From: Streptomyces sp. GKU 895
Lineage (GTDB): Bacteria; Actinomycetota; Actinomycetes; Streptomycetales; Streptomycetaceae
Reading direction: 5' to 3'
Assembly (NCBI GenBank): GCA_002027195.1
Contig: MWJO01000098.1
Location: 1 to 32,247, forward strand
DNA: 32,247 nt
This document shows, one piece after another, positions 1 to 7,699 of this stretch; the first letter of the stretch is position 1; the number at the start of each line of letters is the position of its first letter. The notes beneath the pieces were generated by a model. The model had not been told where the DNA came from, searched no databases, and was given only the letters and a program-made list of their open reading frames with translations. A program made the translations under genes and the position numbers.

Positions 1-331
1 ACCCACCGCACACGCTCCGTCAACACCACCCGCCACCACCCGACCGCCCCCACCCCTGAAACAAGCACCGAAGGCCCGACTCACCGGGCACCACGAGCCC
101 CCGACCGGCCGCGCTGCGCGCAACTCACCCCCGCCATGGAAGATTTCGAGCACTCCCGCCCAGGAACAGTCGGCTTCTGAATCACGTTGACTGGGTATTC
201 AGACGGCGTGAGGGAGAGCGCAGGGTGACCGACGACACACCTTGACACTCTTTGTGATCTAGGGGTTTCAATCGACACCCACCCAGGTAGGGTCTGGAAG
301 CGTCCAGCTCCCCTTGGAGGAGGTGAGGACC
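1..331. other. Upstream region of arc; no clear gene
   Basis: No convincing gene is visible. One plus-strand frame is open from the window edge to a TGA at 178-180, and could be the tail of an upstream gene, but its Pro/Thr/His-rich translation resembles no family I know. A TAGGGT hexamer at 288-293 is a plausible -10 for arc, with no good -35 at 17-18 nt; a TTGACA at 242-247 lacks a properly spaced partner. A strong ribosome binding site, GGAGGAGG, at 317-324 belongs to arc. Confidence 0.35.
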
Positions 332-2098
332 GTGGCAGCCCACGACGACGACATGAACCGCGGCATCCGCCCGGGACGAGGGTCCGACGACCCGGCCGGG
401 CAGATTGCCTACCTTGAGCAGGAGATCGCCGTCCTGCGACGCAAGCTCGCCGACTCTCCGCGGCACACGAGGATTCTCGAAGAGCGGATCGTCGAGCTGC
501 AGACCAATCTGGCCGGCGTGTCCGCCCAGAACGAGCGACTCGCGAACACGCTCCGCGAGGCCCGCGACCAGATCGTGGCCCTCAAGGAAGAAGTCGACCG
601 GCTCGCACAGCCCCCGGCCGGCTTCGGCGTCTTCCTGCAAGCCAACGAGGACGGCACCGCCGACATCTTCACCGGAGGACGCAAACTCCGCGTGAACGTC
701 AGCCCCAGCGTCGACCTCGAAGAACTCCGGCGCGGCCAGGAACTGATGCTCAACGAAGCACTCAACGTGGTCGAGGCCATGGAGTTCGAGAGCGTCGGCG
801 ACATCGTCACCCTCAAGGAGATCCTCGAGGACGGCGAACGCGCCCTCGTGCAGGGGCACACCGACGAGGAAAGGGTGGTGAGGCTCGCCGAGCCACTGCT
901 GGACATCACCATCCGCCCCGGCGACGCCCTCCTGCTCGAACCCCGCTCCGGCTACGTCTACGAAGTCGTGCCCAAGAGCGAGGTCGAAGAACTCGTCCTC
1001 GAAGAAGTCCCCGACATCGGCTACGAACAGATCGGCGGCCTCGGCGGCCAGATCGAAGCCATCCGCGACGCGGTCGAACTGCCGTACCTCTACCCGGACC
1101 TGTTCAAGGAGCACGAACTCCGCCCGCCCAAGGGCGTCCTGCTCTACGGACCCCCCGGATGCGGCAAGACACTCATCGCCAAGGCCGTCGCCAACTCGCT
1201 GGCCAAGAAGGTCGCCGAGGTCACCGGACAGGCCCAGGGCAAGAGCTTCTTCCTCAACATCAAGGGCCCCGAACTCCTCAACAAGTACGTCGGCGAGACC
1301 GAGCGGCAGATCCGCCTCGTCTTCCAGCGTGCCCGCGAGAAGGCCTCCGAGGGCACCCCCGTCATCGTCTTCTTCGACGAGATGGAATCCCTCTTCCGCA
1401 CCCGCGGATCCGGCGTCAGCTCGGACGTGGAGAACACCATCGTCCCCCAGCTCCTCGCCGAGATCGACGGCGTGGAAGGCCTGCAGAACGTGGTCGTCAT
1501 CGGCGCCTCCAACCGCGAGGACATGATCGACCCCGCCATCCTGCGCCCCGGCCGACTCGACGTGAAGATCAAGATCGAACGTCCCGACGCCGAGGCCGCC
1601 AAGGACATCTTCGGCAAGTACCTCACCGAGCGCCTCCCCCTGCACTCCGACGACCTCGGCGAGCACGGCGGCAGCAAGGAAACGACCGTCCAGAGCATGA
1701 TCCAGACGGCCGTCGAGCACATGTACGCCGAATCCGAGGAAAACCGCTTCCTGGAAGTCACCTACGCCAACGGAGACAAGGAAGTCCTCTACTTCAAGGA
1801 CTTCAACTCCGGCGCCATGATCGAGAACATCGTCGGCCGCGCCAAGAAGATGGCCATCAAGGACTTCCTCGACCACAACCAGAAGGGACTCCGCGTCTCC
1901 CACCTCCTCCAGGCCTGCGTGGACGAGTTCAAGGAGAACGAGGACCTCCCCAACACCACCAACCCGGACGACTGGGCCCGCATCTCCGGAAAGAAGGGCG
2001 AGCGGATCGTCTACATCCGTACCCTCATCACCGGAAAGCAGGGCGCCGACACCGGACGCTCCATCGACACGGTGGCGAACACCGGTCAGTACCTGTAA
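332..2098 (+). CDS. arc: Proteasome-associated AAA ATPase Arc/Mpa
   Basis: Hexameric ATPase that captures pupylated proteins, unfolds them and feeds them into the 20S proteasome (cytosol). The 588-residue product has an N-terminal coiled coil (about residues 20-85) that in this family binds Pup, an OB-fold region (about 90-235) and one AAA module. Walker A GPPGCGKT lies near residue 273 and Walker B IVFFDEME near 345. It ends in GQYL; the penultimate Tyr is the family's proteasome gate-opening residue. I chose GTG at 332 because GGAGGAGG precedes it by 7 nt and the start MAAHDDDMNRG fits Streptomyces Arc; an in-frame ATG at 314 lies upstream of that RBS. A strong terminator follows the stop. 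Seen: motifs and length. Known: role in the Pup-proteasome pathway. Confidence 0.97.
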   Translation: MAAHDDDMNRGIRPGRGSDDPAGQIAYLEQEIAVLRRKLADSPRHTRILEERIVELQTNLAGVSAQNERLANTLREARDQIVALKEEVDRLAQPPAGFGVFLQANEDGTADIFTGGRKLRVNVSPSVDLEELRRGQELMLNEALNVVEAMEFESVGDIVTLKEILEDGERALVQGHTDEERVVRLAEPLLDITIRPGDALLLEPRSGYVYEVVPKSEVEELVLEEVPDIGYEQIGGLGGQIEAIRDAVELPYLYPDLFKEHELRPPKGVLLYGPPGCGKTLIAKAVANSLAKKVAEVTGQAQGKSFFLNIKGPELLNKYVGETERQIRLVFQRAREKASEGTPVIVFFDEMESLFRTRGSGVSSDVENTIVPQLLAEIDGVEGLQNVVVIGASNREDMIDPAILRPGRLDVKIKIERPDAEAAKDIFGKYLTERLPLHSDDLGEHGGSKETTVQSMIQTAVEHMYAESEENRFLEVTYANGDKEVLYFKDFNSGAMIENIVGRAKKMAIKDFLDHNQKGLRVSHLLQACVDEFKENEDLPNTTNPDDWARISGKKGERIVYIRTLITGKQGADTGRSIDTVANTGQYL

Positions 2099-2150
2099 AA
2101 AACAGGGCGGCTGCGGGTGCCCTCACCGGGTACCCGCAGCCGACTGTTTT
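2099..2150 (+). terminator. Rho-independent terminator after arc
   Basis: An 11-bp perfect stem (CGGCTGCGGGT at 2108-2118 with ACCCGCAGCCG at 2132-2142) is flanked by AAAACAG and CTGTTTT arms that extend it and supply a T-run. It starts right after the arc stop, so dop probably has its own promoter. Confidence 0.85.
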
Positions 2151-2343
2151 CCAGGACACAGTCACAACCACAGGCGTGCAAGGCAATGACGCAAATGATC
2201 TCCCCACCAGCGCAAAGCCGTTCTAGGCTCTTCGGTACCGCCGAGTCGCGCAGTGCGGGGACGGGCACCGCACACGCACCGGAGCGCCAGCGGTACTTGA
2301 GCGCCGCCCCCGACCGAGGGCGCCGCCGGGCAAGGAGGGCCGC

Positions 2344-3855
2344 ATGACCGTACGGCGAGTAATGGGCATCGAGACGGAGTACGGGATCTCCGTCCCCGGC
2401 CACCCCAACGCCAATGCCATGCTCACCTCGTCCCAGATCGTCAACGCCTACGCGGCGGCGATGCACCGGGCCCGCCGGGCCCGCTGGGACTTCGAGGAGG
2501 AAAACCCGCTACGGGACGCGCGAGGCTTCGACCTCGCCCGCGAAGCCGCCGACTCCAGCCAGCTCACCGACGAGGACATCGGCCTCGCCAACGTCATCCT
2601 CACCAACGGCGCCAGGCTCTACGTCGACCACGCACACCCCGAATACAGCGCCCCCGAAGTCACCAACCCCCGCGACGCCGTCCTCTGGGACAAGGCCGGC
2701 GAACGCATCATGGCCGAAGCCGCCGAACGCGCCGCCGCACTCCCCGGCGCCCAGCCCATCCACCTCTACAAGAACAACACCGACAACAAGGGCGCCAGCT
2801 ACGGCACGCACGAGAACTACCTGATGAAGCGGGAAACCCCCTTCTCGGACATCGTGCGCCACCTCACCCCCTTCTTCGTCTCCCGCCAGGTGGTCACCGG
2901 CGCCGGCCGCGTCGGCATCGGCCAGGACGGCCACGAACACGGCTTCCAGATCAGCCAGCGCGCCGACTACTTCGAGGTCGAGGTGGGCCTGGAGACCACT
3001 CTCAAGCGCCCGATCATCAACACCCGCGACGAACCCCACGCCGACGCCGAGAAGTACCGCCGCCTGCACGTGATCATCGGCGACGCGAACCTGTCGGAGA
3101 TCTCGACGTACCTGAAGCTGGGCACCACGGCCCTGGTCCTCTCGATGATCGAGGACGGCTTCATCGCCGTCGACCTCGCGGTCGACCAGCCCGTCCGCAC
3201 CCTCCACCAGGTCTCGCACGACCCGACCCTGCAACGGCTGGTCACCCTCCGCAGCGGCCGGACACTCACCGCGGTGCAACTCCAGATGGAGTACTACGAA
3301 CTCTCCCGCAAGTACGTGGAAGAGCGCTTCGGCGCCGACGCCGACGACCAGACCAAGGACGTCCTCGCCCGCTGGGAAGACACTCTCAACCGGCTCGAGA
3401 ACGACCCCATGAGCCTCGCGGGCGAACTCGACTGGGTCGCCAAGCGGGAGCTCATGGAGGGCTACCGCCGCCGAGACGGCCTCGACTGGGACGCCGCGAA
3501 ACTCCACCTCCTCGACCTCCAGTACGCCGACGTACGCGCCGAGAAGGGCCTCTACAACCGCCTCGCGGCCCGCGGCCGCATGAAGCGGCTCCTGGACGAG
3601 GCGGACGTCGAGCGGGCCCGTACGAAGCCCCCGGAGGACACCCGCGCCTACTTCCGCGGCCGCTGCCTGGAGCAGTACGCCGACGACGTCGCCGCGGCCT
3701 CCTGGGACTCGGTCATCTTCGACCTCCCGGGCCGCGACTCCCTCCAGCGGGTCCCAACCCTGGAACCACTACGCGGAACGCGAAATCACGTCAAGGAGCT
3801 CCTGGACCGCTGTCGCACGGCGGAAGACCTGGTCAGGGTCCTCTCGGGCGGCTGA
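2344..3855 (+). CDS. dop: Depupylase/Pup deamidase Dop
   Basis: Glutamine-synthetase-like enzyme that removes Pup from tagged proteins and, where Pup ends in Gln, deamidates it to Glu. The 503-residue product opens with MTVRRVMGIETEYGIS, the family's ATP/metal-binding strand (Glu10). It also has conserved blocks shared with its paralogue PafA in this window: HPEYSAPE, YKNNTDNKGASYG, RPIINTRDEPHADAE and the C-terminal ARGRMKRLL region. The start is ATG 2344 with AAGGAGG seven nt upstream. Pup here already ends in Glu, so Dop's expected job is depupylation. It is separated from arc by a terminator and about 190 nt, and is followed by a weak hairpin before pup. The IETEYGI opening and gene position distinguish it from PafA (LENEYGV). 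Confidence 0.95.
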   Translation: MTVRRVMGIETEYGISVPGHPNANAMLTSSQIVNAYAAAMHRARRARWDFEEENPLRDARGFDLAREAADSSQLTDEDIGLANVILTNGARLYVDHAHPEYSAPEVTNPRDAVLWDKAGERIMAEAAERAAALPGAQPIHLYKNNTDNKGASYGTHENYLMKRETPFSDIVRHLTPFFVSRQVVTGAGRVGIGQDGHEHGFQISQRADYFEVEVGLETTLKRPIINTRDEPHADAEKYRRLHVIIGDANLSEISTYLKLGTTALVLSMIEDGFIAVDLAVDQPVRTLHQVSHDPTLQRLVTLRSGRTLTAVQLQMEYYELSRKYVEERFGADADDQTKDVLARWEDTLNRLENDPMSLAGELDWVAKRELMEGYRRRDGLDWDAAKLHLLDLQYADVRAEKGLYNRLAARGRMKRLLDEADVERARTKPPEDTRAYFRGRCLEQYADDVAAASWDSVIFDLPGRDSLQRVPTLEPLRGTRNHVKELLDRCRTAEDLVRVLSGG

Positions 3856-3877
3856 GCGGGTACTCGGGGAGTGTCGG

Positions 3878-3906
3878 CCGGACAGGGTGGAAATCCCTCC
3901 GTCCGG
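3878..3906 (+). terminator. Weak hairpin after dop
   Basis: CCGGAC-A-GGG (3878-3887) pairs with CCC-TCC-GTCCGG (3895-3906) around a short loop, with mismatches in the stem and no T-run. It may limit read-through from dop into pup. Confidence 0.4.
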
Positions 3907-3951
3907 GAATCATCGAGGTGGCCCCCGCACGTTGACGAAACTGCGGGGCCG

Positions 3952-3974
3952 ATGTCAGACCCGGCTTGTAGGGT
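3952..3974 (+). promoter_or_regulatory. Candidate RecA-NDp (PafBC-type) promoter of pup
   Basis: ATGTCAGAC (3952-3960), 8 nt, then TAGGGT (3969-3974). The consensus for LexA-independent actinobacterial DNA-damage promoters is tTGTCRgtg-N8-TAnnnT. The core TGTCRG, the exact 8-nt spacing and the -10 all match; the first and last two bases of the 9-mer do not. The predicted transcript starts about 60 nt before the pup ATG. Confidence 0.55.
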
Positions 3975-4043
3975 CTGATCATCACCGATCGGCGGATAGC
4001 CGACCTGGCGACCATGTCGGGCGAAACGAGCGGGGTGAGGGTT

Positions 4044-4262
4044 ATGTCAACCAAGGACACCGGCGGCGGCCAGCAGAAGGCGACGCGCTCCACGGAGGAG
4101 ACCGAGGAGCAGGCTGCGGAAGCGCAGGGCTCGGAGGACCTCAAGGAGCGCCACGAGAAGCTGAGCGATGACGTGGACTCGGTTCTGGACGAGATTGACG
4201 ACGTCCTCGAAGAAAATGCCGAGGACTTCGTGCGATCCTTCGTTCAGAAGGGTGGAGAGTGA
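4044..4262 (+). CDS. pup: Prokaryotic ubiquitin-like protein Pup
   Basis: Small, largely disordered protein tag attached by PafA through its C-terminal Glu side chain to substrate lysines, marking them for the Arc-20S proteasome. The 72-residue product has the family signature: a Gly/Gln-rich start (MSTKDTGGGQQKATRS), an acidic helical middle that binds the Arc coiled coil (SDDVDSVLDEIDDVLEENAE) and the tail FVRSFVQKGGE. The last codon is GAG, so the conjugation-ready Glu is encoded directly and deamidation is not needed. ATG 4044 is chosen over an in-frame ATG at 4014 because it gives the normal family length and has a GGGGTGAGGG-like RBS just upstream. It heads a compact run with the nuclease gene, prcB and prcA. 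Confidence 0.97.
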   Translation: MSTKDTGGGQQKATRSTEETEEQAAEAQGSEDLKERHEKLSDDVDSVLDEIDDVLEENAEDFVRSFVQKGGE

Positions 4263-4302
4263 TTTCCCCTTCGATTCGAAGGCTCTGGCGGGGGAGTCGG
4301 GG

Positions 4303-4896
4303 TTGGATCACGGCGAAGAGGTGAAGCGCTGCTCGCGGTGTAAGCAGTACAAGCCGCGAGCGGCCTTCGCTAGCAACAAGGCCATGCGTGATGGTTTGCA
4401 GGCCTACTGTCGCGAGTGCTCCGCTGCGTACTACCGGCAGCGTCAGGATGCGCGTGGAAGGAAACCGCGGCCAAGGGTAGATGCCCCTCCGGGGCACAAA
4501 TACTGCCAACGCTGCGGAGAGATCAAGCCGCACTCTGAATGGGACCGCAACAGGACAGCTAGTGACGGCCTATCGACTGCTTGCAAGGCCTGCCGTGCGG
4601 TCGAAGGGCGTGACCGTCATCTGAAGCGTCAATACGGCATGACAGTGGCTGAGCGCGATGCCATGGTCGCCTCTCAGATGGGGCTCTGTGTGATCTGTCT
4701 GAAGGCTCCGGCCGTGCATGTGGATCATTGCCACAAGACGGGTAGGGTCCGTGGCGTACTGTGCTTCAACTGCAATTCGGCCATCGGCAAGTTGGGAGAC
4801 GATCCCGACGCCGTCCGCCGGGCCGCCGCTTACTTGGAAGGAATCGCGTGGAAGCCAACACTCGTAGCACCGGGCGTCTACCAGCTGCCTTCCTGA
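4303..4896 (+). CDS. Endonuclease VII-like HNH nuclease inside the proteasome operon
   Basis: About 197 residues. Two treble-clef-like zinc units, CSRCKQYKPRAAF...CRECS and CQRCGEIKPHSEW...CKACR, precede a His-Me-finger/HNH nuclease core: GLCVICLKAPAVHVDHCHKT, then GVLCFNCNSAIG and a following Asp. This is the phage T4 endonuclease VII (Holliday-junction resolvase) family layout. The start is unsure: TTG 4303 has GGGGGAG six nt upstream; GTG 4321 and GTG 4252 (overlapping the pup end) are alternatives. Its last 49 nt overlap the prcB start in another frame, and the prcB RBS lies inside it. Codons are clearly less G/C-biased at third positions than in pup or prcB, a sign of acquisition. The nuclease fold is well supported; its cellular role is unknown. 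Confidence 0.85.
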   Translation: MDHGEEVKRCSRCKQYKPRAAFASNKAMRDGLQAYCRECSAAYYRQRQDARGRKPRPRVDAPPGHKYCQRCGEIKPHSEWDRNRTASDGLSTACKACRAVEGRDRHLKRQYGMTVAERDAMVASQMGLCVICLKAPAVHVDHCHKTGRVRGVLCFNCNSAIGKLGDDPDAVRRAAAYLEGIAWKPTLVAPGVYQLPS

Positions 4897-5693
4897 CGCC
4901 AGGGTCCTCGTCCTTCATGGACTTCCTCTCCGAGCACCAGCCCGAGCTGCTGCCCGGCAAGCGTCAACTCCCGCCCACCCAGGGCGTCATCGAGGCGCCG
5001 CACGGGACGACCATCGTGGCCGTGACGTTCCCCGGGGGCGTCGTGCTCGCCGGTGACCGGCGAGCCACCATGGGCAATGTCATCGCGCAGCGGGACATCG
5101 AGAAGGTGTTCCCGGCGGACGAGTACTCGGCCGTCGGCATCGCCGGCACCGCCGGTCTCGCCGTGGAGATGGTGAAGCTCTTCCAGCTGGAGCTGGAGCA
5201 CTTCGAGAAGGTGGAAGGCGCTCAGCTGTCGCTGGAGGGCAAGGCCAACCGGTTGTCGACCATGATCCGGTCCAATCTCGGCATGGCGATGCAGGGGCTG
5301 GCCGTCGTGCCGCTGTTCGCGGGGTACGACGTCGACCGGGAGAAGGGGCGGATCTTCTCCTACGACGTCACGGGCGGTCGTTCCGAGGAGCACAACTTCG
5401 CTGCGACCGGTTCCGGCTCGATCTTCGCGCGCGGTGCGATGAAGAAGCTGTTCCGTGACGATCTGACCGAGGAGCAGGCGACCACGCTGGTGGTGCAGGC
5501 CCTGTACGACGCGGCTGACGACGACTCGGCGACCGGTGGTCCCGATGTCGCCCGCCGGATCTATCCGATCGTCACCGTGATCACCGAGGACGGTTTCCGT
5601 CGGCTGACGGACGAGGAGTCGTCCGACATCGCCCGCTCGATTCTGGAGCGGCGTCTGGAGCAGCCTGACGGTCCGCGGGCCGCGCTGCTGTAG
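4848..5693 (+). CDS. prcB: 20S proteasome beta subunit PrcB
   Basis: Catalytic subunit of the 20S core, an N-terminal-nucleophile threonine protease. The 281-residue precursor has a 53-residue propeptide ending in APHG; self-cleavage would expose Thr54 (TTIVAVTFPGG), and GDRRATMGN and the SGSGSIFA region follow as expected. GTG 4848 is chosen because GGAAGGA precedes it and the resulting N-terminus (MEANTRSTGRLPAAFLTPGS) and propeptide length fit Streptomyces PrcB. The first 49 nt overlap the nuclease gene, so translation of the two is probably coupled. prcA follows after 66 nt. Confidence 0.97.
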   Translation: MEANTRSTGRLPAAFLTPGSSSFMDFLSEHQPELLPGKRQLPPTQGVIEAPHGTTIVAVTFPGGVVLAGDRRATMGNVIAQRDIEKVFPADEYSAVGIAGTAGLAVEMVKLFQLELEHFEKVEGAQLSLEGKANRLSTMIRSNLGMAMQGLAVVPLFAGYDVDREKGRIFSYDVTGGRSEEHNFAATGSGSIFARGAMKKLFRDDLTEEQATTLVVQALYDAADDDSATGGPDVARRIYPIVTVITEDGFRRLTDEESSDIARSILERRLEQPDGPRAALL

Positions 5694-5759
5694 GCGGCCG
5701 GCGCTCCGGTTCTTGTTCAGGTGATCGCAGTGACTTCTACAGAAAGGGACGGATAACCG

Positions 5760-6497
5760 GTGTCGACGCCGTTCTATGTCTCCCCCCAGCAGGCGATGGC
5801 CGACCGGGCGGAGTACGCCCGCAAGGGCATCGCGCGTGGCCGCAGCCTGGTCGTGCTGCAGTATGCCGACGGCATTGTGTTCGTCGGTGAGAACCCGTCC
5901 CGTGCGCTGCACAAGTTCAGCGAGATCTATGACCGGATCGGTTTCGCGGCCGCCGGTAAGTACAACGAGTACGAGAACCTGCGGATCGGTGGGGTGCGGT
6001 ACGCCGATCTTCGCGGGTACACCTATGACCGTGACGATGTGACCGCGCGTGGTCTCGCCAACGTGTACGCGCAGACGCTGGGCACGATCTTCTCCTCGGC
6101 GGCCGAGAAGCCGTACGAGGTGGAGCTGGTCGTGGCGGAGGTCGGTGACACGGCCGAGGGCGATCAGATCTATCGGTTGCCGCATGACGGTTCGATCGTG
6201 GACGAGCACGGCTCGGTGGCGGTCGGTGGTAACGCGGAGCAGATCAGCAGCTATCTCGATCAGCGTCATCAGGACGGGATGAGCCTGGCCGAGGCGCTGA
6301 AGCTCGCGGTGCAGGCGTTGTCGCGGGACACGAACGGTACGCAGCGGGAGATTCCGGCGGAGCGGCTGGAGGTCGCGGTGCTGGACCGTACGCGTCCGCA
6401 GCAGCGGAAGTTCAAGCGGATCGTGGGTCGTCAGCTGGCGCGGTTGCTGGAGACCGATGGTGCGGAGACCGAGGCGGAGAGCTCCGAGGAGGAGTAG
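5760..6497 (+). CDS. prcA: 20S proteasome alpha subunit PrcA
   Basis: Non-catalytic alpha subunit forming the outer rings and gate of the 20S core, docking site for the Arc C-terminal GQYL tails. The 245-residue product begins MSTPFYVSPQQAMADRAEYA, the N-terminal gate segment, followed by the alpha-type core (GRSLVVLQYADGIVFVGENP, FAAAGKYNEYENL) and a Glu-rich disordered tail (ETEAESSEEE). GTG 5760 follows an AAAGGGA site by about 10 nt. Last gene of the pup-nuclease-prcB-prcA run; a bidirectional terminator follows 31 nt after the stop. Confidence 0.96.
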   Translation: MSTPFYVSPQQAMADRAEYARKGIARGRSLVVLQYADGIVFVGENPSRALHKFSEIYDRIGFAAAGKYNEYENLRIGGVRYADLRGYTYDRDDVTARGLANVYAQTLGTIFSSAAEKPYEVELVVAEVGDTAEGDQIYRLPHDGSIVDEHGSVAVGGNAEQISSYLDQRHQDGMSLAEALKLAVQALSRDTNGTQREIPAERLEVAVLDRTRPQQRKFKRIVGRQLARLLETDGAETEAESSEEE

Positions 6498-6528
6498 TTC
6501 GTCCCCGGTTTCCTGCGCTCACCCCTTC

Positions 6529-6562
6529 TGTGCCCCGGCCCGGGTCTCCCGGCCGGGGCACA
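6529..6562. terminator. Bidirectional terminator between prcA and the LacI gene
   Basis: Perfect 12-bp arms TGTGCCCCGGCC (6529-6540) and GGCCGGGGCACA (6551-6562) around a 10-nt loop, located between two convergent genes. There is no long T-run on either side. Confidence 0.8.
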
Positions 6563-6568
6563 GGGCGT

Positions 6569-7592
6569 TCAGGGGGTGCTGGGTGGGGCTGTGGAGGCTC
6601 GGACGACGAGTTCGACCGGGATGTCCCCGGCGTCGGGTGTGCGGCCGTCCAGGACGTCCAGGAGGGCTTGCATGCCGCGTTCGCCGAAGAGTTCGGCGTC
6701 CAGTCGTACGGTCGTGAGTTCCGGGTCGAGGGCGGCGGCGAGGGCGATGTCGTCGACGCCGGTGACGGAGACGTCGTCGGGGATGCGCAGGCCGCGGCGG
6801 CGGAGGGCTTTGTAGACGCCGGCGGCGAGTTTGTCGTCGTCGCAGACGACGGCGGTGGGGTGATGGGGGCCGGGGGCGGCGAGGGCCGCTTCTGTTGCCG
6901 CGAGGGCGCCTTCGATGGACATGGGGGGTGTGGGCGGTCCGGAGTGAGGTGCCGGGTACCGCCGCCAGTCGTTCGGCCAGGGCACGCGCGCGTACCTCGA
7001 AGGTCCAGGAGGGGATGTCGGCGGCGAGGTGCAGGAAGTGGCGGTGGCCGAGGCCGAGGAGGTGGTCGGCGATCTGGTGGGTGCCGTCGGTGATGTCGAG
7101 GTTGACGGTGGCGGCGCCGAGGCTGCCTGTGGGGTCGCTGTCGAGCATGACGAGGGGGAGTTGGTCGCCGCGGATGGCGGTGAGGGCGTCGGCGGCCATG
7201 GAGGAGGCGATGATGCCGTCGAGGGCGGCCTGGGCGGAGGCGAAGGGGTCTCGGGCGGGGCCGACGCCTTCGGGGGAGGGGTAGAGGACGACGCCGAAGC
7301 CGCGTTCGGCGGCGACGCGGGCGGCGCCTGTGTAGACGCCGGCGAAGAACTCCGTGGTGAGGGCGGGGACCACGAGGAGGACGGTCCGGGTGTGCCCCAG
7401 GCGCAGATTGCGGGCGGCGAGGTTGGGGCGGTAGCCCAGTTCCCGTGCGGCTTCCCGTACTCGTTCCGCGGTGGTCTCCGAGACGCGGCCGCGCCATTTG
7501 TCGCCGAGGACGAGGGAGACCGCGGCCTGGGAGACTCCGGCCGCCTGGGCCACGTCCCGGCTGGTGGGGCGGGTGCTGCCTCCTCGTGCCAC
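6569..7592 (-). CDS. LacI-family transcriptional regulator (frameshifted as read)
   Basis: DNA-binding repressor with an N-terminal LacI helix-turn-helix (TSRDVAQAAGVSQAAVSLVL, about residues 10-30) and a periplasmic-binding-protein-like sensor domain for a small ligand, probably a sugar or sugar derivative. The frame breaks at a G6 run on the plus strand (6923-6928): up to there it reads AAVPGTSLRTAHTP, then continues one frame over as MSIEGALAATEAALAAPG and runs normally to SVTGVDDIALAAALDPELTT and the stop. Removing one base restores a 340-residue protein of normal family length. GTG 7592 is preferred; an upstream ATG (7634) would lie inside the putative operator. Divergent from the MFS gene, which it may control. 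Confidence 0.85.
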
Positions 7593-7633
7593 CGTGTGCC
7601 TGCTCTTTCGTCTGGACTGGGGAACAGCGCACA

Positions 7634-7666
7634 TGGTACGTATGACGATGGAAGTTATACGTAACA
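7634..7666. promoter_or_regulatory. Inverted-repeat operator candidate, LacI/MFS intergenic region
   Basis: TGGTACGTATGA (7634-7645) and TTATACGTAACA (7655-7666) are inverted copies matching at 10 of 12 positions, separated by 9 nt. They lie in the divergent gap, where both promoters should be, so they are a natural binding site for the adjacent LacI protein. Confidence 0.5.
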
Positions 7667-7699
7667 CTTCGGTGCTGTCGCCTACGGGAAGGGCGGGTC

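Noticed and set aside
242..265. TTGACA at 242-247 as -35 of an arc promoter
   Set aside because: The only TAGGG-like hexamer near it (260-265) is 12 nt away, too close, and the TAGGGT at 288-293 is too far.
182..1903. 573-codon minus-strand frame opposite arc
   Set aside because: Mirror frame of a conserved gene in high-GC DNA; low-complexity Val/Asp/Gly/Leu translation and no RBS or family features.
2509..3507. 332-codon minus-strand frame opposite dop
   Set aside because: Antisense shadow of dop with no recognisable motif.
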